Positions 53,652 to 56,543 of a stretch of DNA of 56,543 bases are shown here, in pieces (the first letter of the stretch is position 1; each line of letters starts with the position of its first letter). The stretch is taken from the NCBI GenBank assembly GCA_964545415.1, contig CAZJFP010000007.1:1-56543 (forward strand). Direction: 5' to 3'. The notes below the pieces were generated by a model. That model saw only the letters and a program-made list of their open reading frames with translations, did no database searches and was not told where the DNA came from. The DNA comes from CAJBLF01 sp964545415. Its GTDB lineage: Bacteria; Patescibacteriota; Gracilibacteria; Absconditabacterales; Absconditicoccaceae. Position numbers and translations under genes: made by a program.

Positions 53652-53855
53652 TTATTTCTGTTCTGAAGTTTTCTTGGATTTGAAGATATAGAATAATAAT
53701 ACAAACGGGAAAGCCAGTATTTTCCTTATGTTTGGTTGTATCCGAAGAAATGCGGGATAATCCTTGAATAACGCTTTGAGAAAACAGGAAAATTTATTCG
53801 TCTCTTTGTGAGGATCAAATGGATAGATGATGAGATCTCGAATAAATCTGAACAT
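53652..53855 (-). CDS. Small hydrophobic protein, 67 aa
   Basis: MFRFIRDLIIYPFDPHKETNKF, then a hydrophobic segment near the C-terminus (RKILAFPFVLLFYIFKSKK). Cationic. Followed by its own terminator. No family. It might be a membrane peptide; it is just downstream of tig but separated by a repeat. Confidence 0.6.
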   Translation of the reverse strand: MFRFIRDLIIYPFDPHKETNKFSCFLKALFKDYPAFLRIQPNIRKILAFPFVLLFYIFKSKKTSEQK

Positions 53856-53865
53856 AAACCTAATG

Positions 53866-53989
53866 AATAATTAATAATTAAAAATGAATAATGAAAGAAT
53901 TATTGGAACGGACTATTGTGATTTTACTATAGTTTATAAAAAGATAGTACAAAAATCATTCATCATTCATCATTCATCGTTCATTAGTC
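53866..53989. repeat. Composite palindromic repeat (GAATAATGAAAG / CATTCATCATT type)
   Basis: Left arm ATGAATAATTAATAATTAAAAATGAATAATG. Core GGACTATTGTGATTTTACTATAGTTTATAAAAAGATAGTAC. Right arm CATTCATCATTCATCATTCATCG. Core matches 35335-35385. Confidence 0.75.
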
Positions 53990-53991
53990 TT

Positions 53992-55227
53992 TTAGTGTTT
54001 GTGTGGATTCTTAGTTTTTCCAGTGTCGCCCTTCACAAGCTTGTCGTAGATCTTCTGTTCTACTGCGAAATGTTCTGAATTGTTTCGATCAACATCAAGA
54101 TTCAATAGCTGCGTGAACTTTTGGAGGATGAAGAATTTTTCTAAGCTTTCTTCTGCTGCTTTGGTGATATCTTCGAAGAATGCTTTCGCTTTTTCGTCTC
54201 CCATATTTTTGAAATATGCGTCCATCTTTTCTTTTCCGCCCAATCTTTGTTCGAGATTCTTGATTCTAGATTTCAATTCTTCGTTGATCAATGTCTGCGG
54301 GATGATCACTTTCATGGATGCATTTCTGATAGTGCTCAACAACTCCTCTATCTTCTTGATGAGTTCTTGATCGTATTTTTGATGTTCGATGGATTCCTTG
54401 ATATATGCGACCAAATCATCTTGATTCTGTAATTTGGTATCGTCTCCAAAGAGTTTTTTTAGCATTTCAGGAGTCATCTCAGGTAATACGATCTTCTTTA
54501 CATCTTTGACGGTCAGCTTGATTTTTTCTGCTTCACCTTCGCCTTTTTTGTGGTGCAATACTGCAGGCAAGTTTTTCTCGTCATGAGCCAATTCGAAGCT
54601 TTCGTCTTTTTTCTTGTCGATGAACGTCTTTGGGAAGAATGGATCTTCATTGAATTCCTGTTCTCCTACATAGGTATGTCCGGTATGGATAACCTTTCCT
54701 TCTTTGTCGAGATATTCGAGCGCGATCTTGGAAATCGTGTCGAGCTGGACGCTGTCCGCGTCTTGATAATCAGCATATTGTTTCCTGATATTCATGAGCG
54801 TTCCGTCTATCTCTTCTTGGGTAGCAGAATTGTCGATAGGCGTTACAGAAGCTTTTTCCCGATCATTATTGACTATTTCCACTTCGGGGAAAATATCCAA
54901 TTTGAGATCAATGACCGTATCATCTCCTTTCTTTTCTTGTTTGAGGTCGTATGGCTCTCCGATAAGTTTCAGCTCAGGCTGCTCTTTCAAAATCTCTTGG
55001 AGACCGATATTGATGAGTTTTTCATAGGCTCCGATATCTATATATTCCGGTTTTACGTTTTTTTCTACCATATCAAGTGGAGCTGCTCCTTTCCTGAATC
55101 CTGGCGCTTCGTAATCTTTTTGGAATTCTTTGAGCATGATGAGTTTAGCGTCTTCATATTCTTTTGGCGTGATAACAAGCTGAATCTCATAATTCGCATG
55201 GGTTCATTTTTTTACTGATTTTTCCAT
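53992..55227 (-). CDS. tig: Trigger factor
   Basis: 411 aa. Ribosome-bound chaperone/peptidyl-prolyl isomerase. N-terminal ribosome-binding domain includes the signature FRKGAAPLDMVEKNV (GFRKG motif with YEAPGFRKG). PPIase part: KIALEYLDKEGKVIHTGHTYVGEQEF. C-terminal helical domain: EMTPEMLKKLFGDD ... ASMKVIIPQTLINEELKSRIKNLEQRL. One TGA-glycine near the start (VKKGTHANY). Single-gene unit with a repeat on either side. Confidence 0.95.
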
Positions 55228-55343
55228 TATAATAAAAAAATATATATATAAAAAGCTTACTGACTCCTATGTATGGAAACCTGTTTCGATTTCAACCATA
55301 ATTTTACTCCATCCGGAATTTATGTGTTCACTCAAACACCTCG

Positions 55344-55552
55344 CTCCCCTTCTTTTATATTTACATCATTCCCTTCTTTTATATTTACGTCATTCCCTTC
55401 TTTTATATTTACGTCATTCCCTTGAAAAAGGGAATCCAGTTTGCTTTGTATGGATTCCCGCTTTCGCGGGAATGACGTGATGAAGTATAGGGAATGACGT
55501 GATGAAGTATAGGGAATGACGTGATGAAGTATAGGGAATGAGGTAATTGTGG
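55344..55552. repeat. Large inverted repeat with tandem arms (CATTCCCT / AGGGAATG)
   Basis: Left arm: three ATTCCCTTCTTTTATATTTAC(G/A)TC units. Core: CATTCCCTTGAAAAAGGGAATC and ATTCCCGCTTTCGCGGGAATG hairpins. Right arm: three GATGAAGTATAGGGAATGACGT units. Same tandem-core-inverse-tandem plan as the other elements. The 55228-55635 gap holds no gene. Confidence 0.8.
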
Positions 55553-55555
55553 TAC

Positions 55556-55592
55556 AAAAAAACCCTCCCAGTAAAAAACTGGAAGGGGTCTA
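55556..55592 (-). terminator. Terminator of the secreted-protein gene
   Basis: CCCTCCCAGT-AAAAA-ACTGGAAGGGG; on the reverse strand the stem is followed by a run of T. Confidence 0.75.
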
Positions 55593-55635
55593 GATCACGC
55601 TCCGTAAAAGCCGGGGCCGAAGCGTGGGGGAATCT

Positions 55636-56543
55636 TTAATGTTTTGTGAATACTTTATTGTTTCTTATACCATCAACACTGATGCTGATGATATATGTTC
55701 CTTTAGTGAGATTGCTTACATCCAATATTTTCACATTGTGTTCAGTCAGGAGTACCTGCCCGAGCAGTGTAAGCACTTCTACTTGGAAGTCATTGGCCTC
55801 AATAGAGAGATTGAGCTGGTCATTAGCTGGAGTTGGATAGATGCTGAACGGTACATAGTTCACTTCTTCTGTTCCTGTGATCAATGGATCTTTGATGATC
55901 CAGTTTGATTTCACAATAACATTGGCTTTGGTACCATCACAATTTGGTGTTTCAAACCCTACATAGTACTTTATGTATGCAGGATTCGGTCCAACATAAT
56001 TATACATTTGCACACTTCCATTTACGGTAGCTACAAGATGTACATTATTGGAAGCATCGATACCATAGAGGTAGTAATAACTAACAATAAGTCCTTCATA
56101 GTGAGACCAGGTGAAACCATACGTATTGCTTGGTTGGTCATACGCACTCAACAACGTAATTGTTTTGTGGTAGGATGATAAATCTGATTCGTTGCCACAG
56201 GTATCGATCACTGCTATTTTGTAGCTGTAACTTTGTGCCTGGGGATTGGAAGCTATATCCAAGAAGTTTGTCGTCGTCTTGTATACCGTTCCAATCGGAA
56301 TCCAATTGATACCATCTTCTTTGTAAATCCGTACGGAATCTGCGTTTCCTGGAAGAGTACTCGTCCAGTTGACGTTGTTTTTCCAAGTTACCGTATCGAA
56401 TTCGACATAGCAGATTTCTTCGCTGATAGGCAATAGCGCTTCGATCTCAATAGTATCACGTCCACTGCAGCCGTTGTTGTCGATCAAGTACACCCAGTAG
56501 GTGCCTGTAGTATCGACGGTAATAGTCGGTGTAGTTTCTCCTG
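55636..56543 (-). CDS. C-terminal part of a secreted protein with type IX-like sorting tail (runs off the window)
   Basis: At least 301 codons, open to the right edge. Fibronectin-like beta domains (NWTSTLPGNADSVRIYKEDG, KIAVIDTCGNESDLSSYH), then a C-terminal domain FSIYPTPANDQLNLSIEA ... VEVLTLLGQVLL ... LTKGTYIISI ... VFTKH. This matches the Por-secretion (T9SS type A) tail of Bacteroidota surface proteins. About 19 glycines, none encoded by TGA. Horizontal transfer from Bacteroidota is likely (inference). No T9SS genes are visible here, so how it is exported is unclear. Confidence 0.8.
   Translation of the reverse strand, partial: GETTPTITVDTTGTYWVYLIDNNGCSGRDTIEIEALLPISEEICYVEFDTVTWKNNVNWTSTLPGNADSVRIYKEDGINWIPIGTVYKTTTNFLDIASNPQAQSYSYKIAVIDTCGNESDLSSYHKTITLLSAYDQPSNTYGFTWSHYEGLIVSYYYLYGIDASNNVHLVATVNGSVQMYNYVGPNPAYIKYYVGFETPNCDGTKANVIVKSNWIIKDPLITGTEEVNYVPFSIYPTPANDQLNLSIEANDFQVEVLTLLGQVLLTEHNVKILDVSNLTKGTYIISISVDGIRNNKVFTKH

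Overview
The window reads as a genome fragment of a UGA-recoded candidate-phylum bacterium (Gracilibacteria / Absconditabacteria / BD1-5 type, NCBI translation table 25, UGA = glycine). Nearly every conserved gene is cut by in-frame TGA exactly where its family has glycine: RecG DEQHKF-G-VKQR, FtsH HEL-G-H, GalU AA-G-F-G-TR, the Gly-rich tail of the TPM protein (17 TGA codons in one gene) and the NYN motif SGDGD. Real stops are TAA or TAG. All CDS coordinates below are joined across TGA on that basis. The DNA is AT-rich, genes are tightly packed, and most are housekeeping.

Layout. 1-12.5 kb (+ strand): 5'-truncated recG, ftsH, a PSP1/RicT-like gene, a TPR membrane protein, M20 peptidase, galU, dnaB, TPM-domain protein, unknown gene, lemA. 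12.6-16.7 kb: accessory zone with a probable structured ncRNA with its own promoter and terminator, two diverged copies of a hairpin-rich repeat, and between them a 2.07 kb module bounded by an 11-bp GC-rich inverted repeat, carrying a NYN-domain nuclease and two small membrane proteins. 16.9-19.8 kb (-): truD operon with three unknown small genes. 19.9-26.4 kb: OLD-family ATPase/TOPRIM nuclease, two coiled-coil membrane proteins (one with a helix-turn-helix), holin-like membrane protein, SufU-like scaffold, AbiEi-like gene. 26.4-29.7 kb (-): SUF cluster sufC - hydrolase - Nudix - sufB. 29.8-34.4 kb (-): type IV pilus/type II secretion genes (PilB/GspE, PilC/GspF) and two exported or membrane proteins. 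34.6-37.7 kb (+): small membrane protein, Holliday-resolvase-related nuclease, one intact tRNA-Arg(CCG) inside a cluster of broken tRNA copies, nth, GIY-YIG, PAP2. 37.8-50.9 kb (-): a 979-aa unknown protein, Trm11-like methyltransferase, atpC, ftsZ, ftsA, nucleotidyltransferase, pseudopilin, dnaN, uppS, miaB. 51-53.5 kb (+): unknown gene, EEP-family hydrolase, TIM-barrel protein. 53.6-56.5 kb (-): small gene, trigger factor, and the C-terminal part of a protein with a Bacteroidota-type secretion tail.

The most unusual theme is repeats. Many intergenic regions hold composite palindromes: a degenerate short tandem repeat, a core, then the inverse of the same tandem repeat. The tandem unit differs between loci, while the core recurs at several. 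The same units also lie in frame inside or at the ends of essential genes (recG, ftsH, nth, miaB), which is possible only because TGA is not a stop. tRNA copies near 35.5 kb are likewise interrupted by small palindromes. Together these suggest an active process generating or spreading short palindromic repeats in this lineage.
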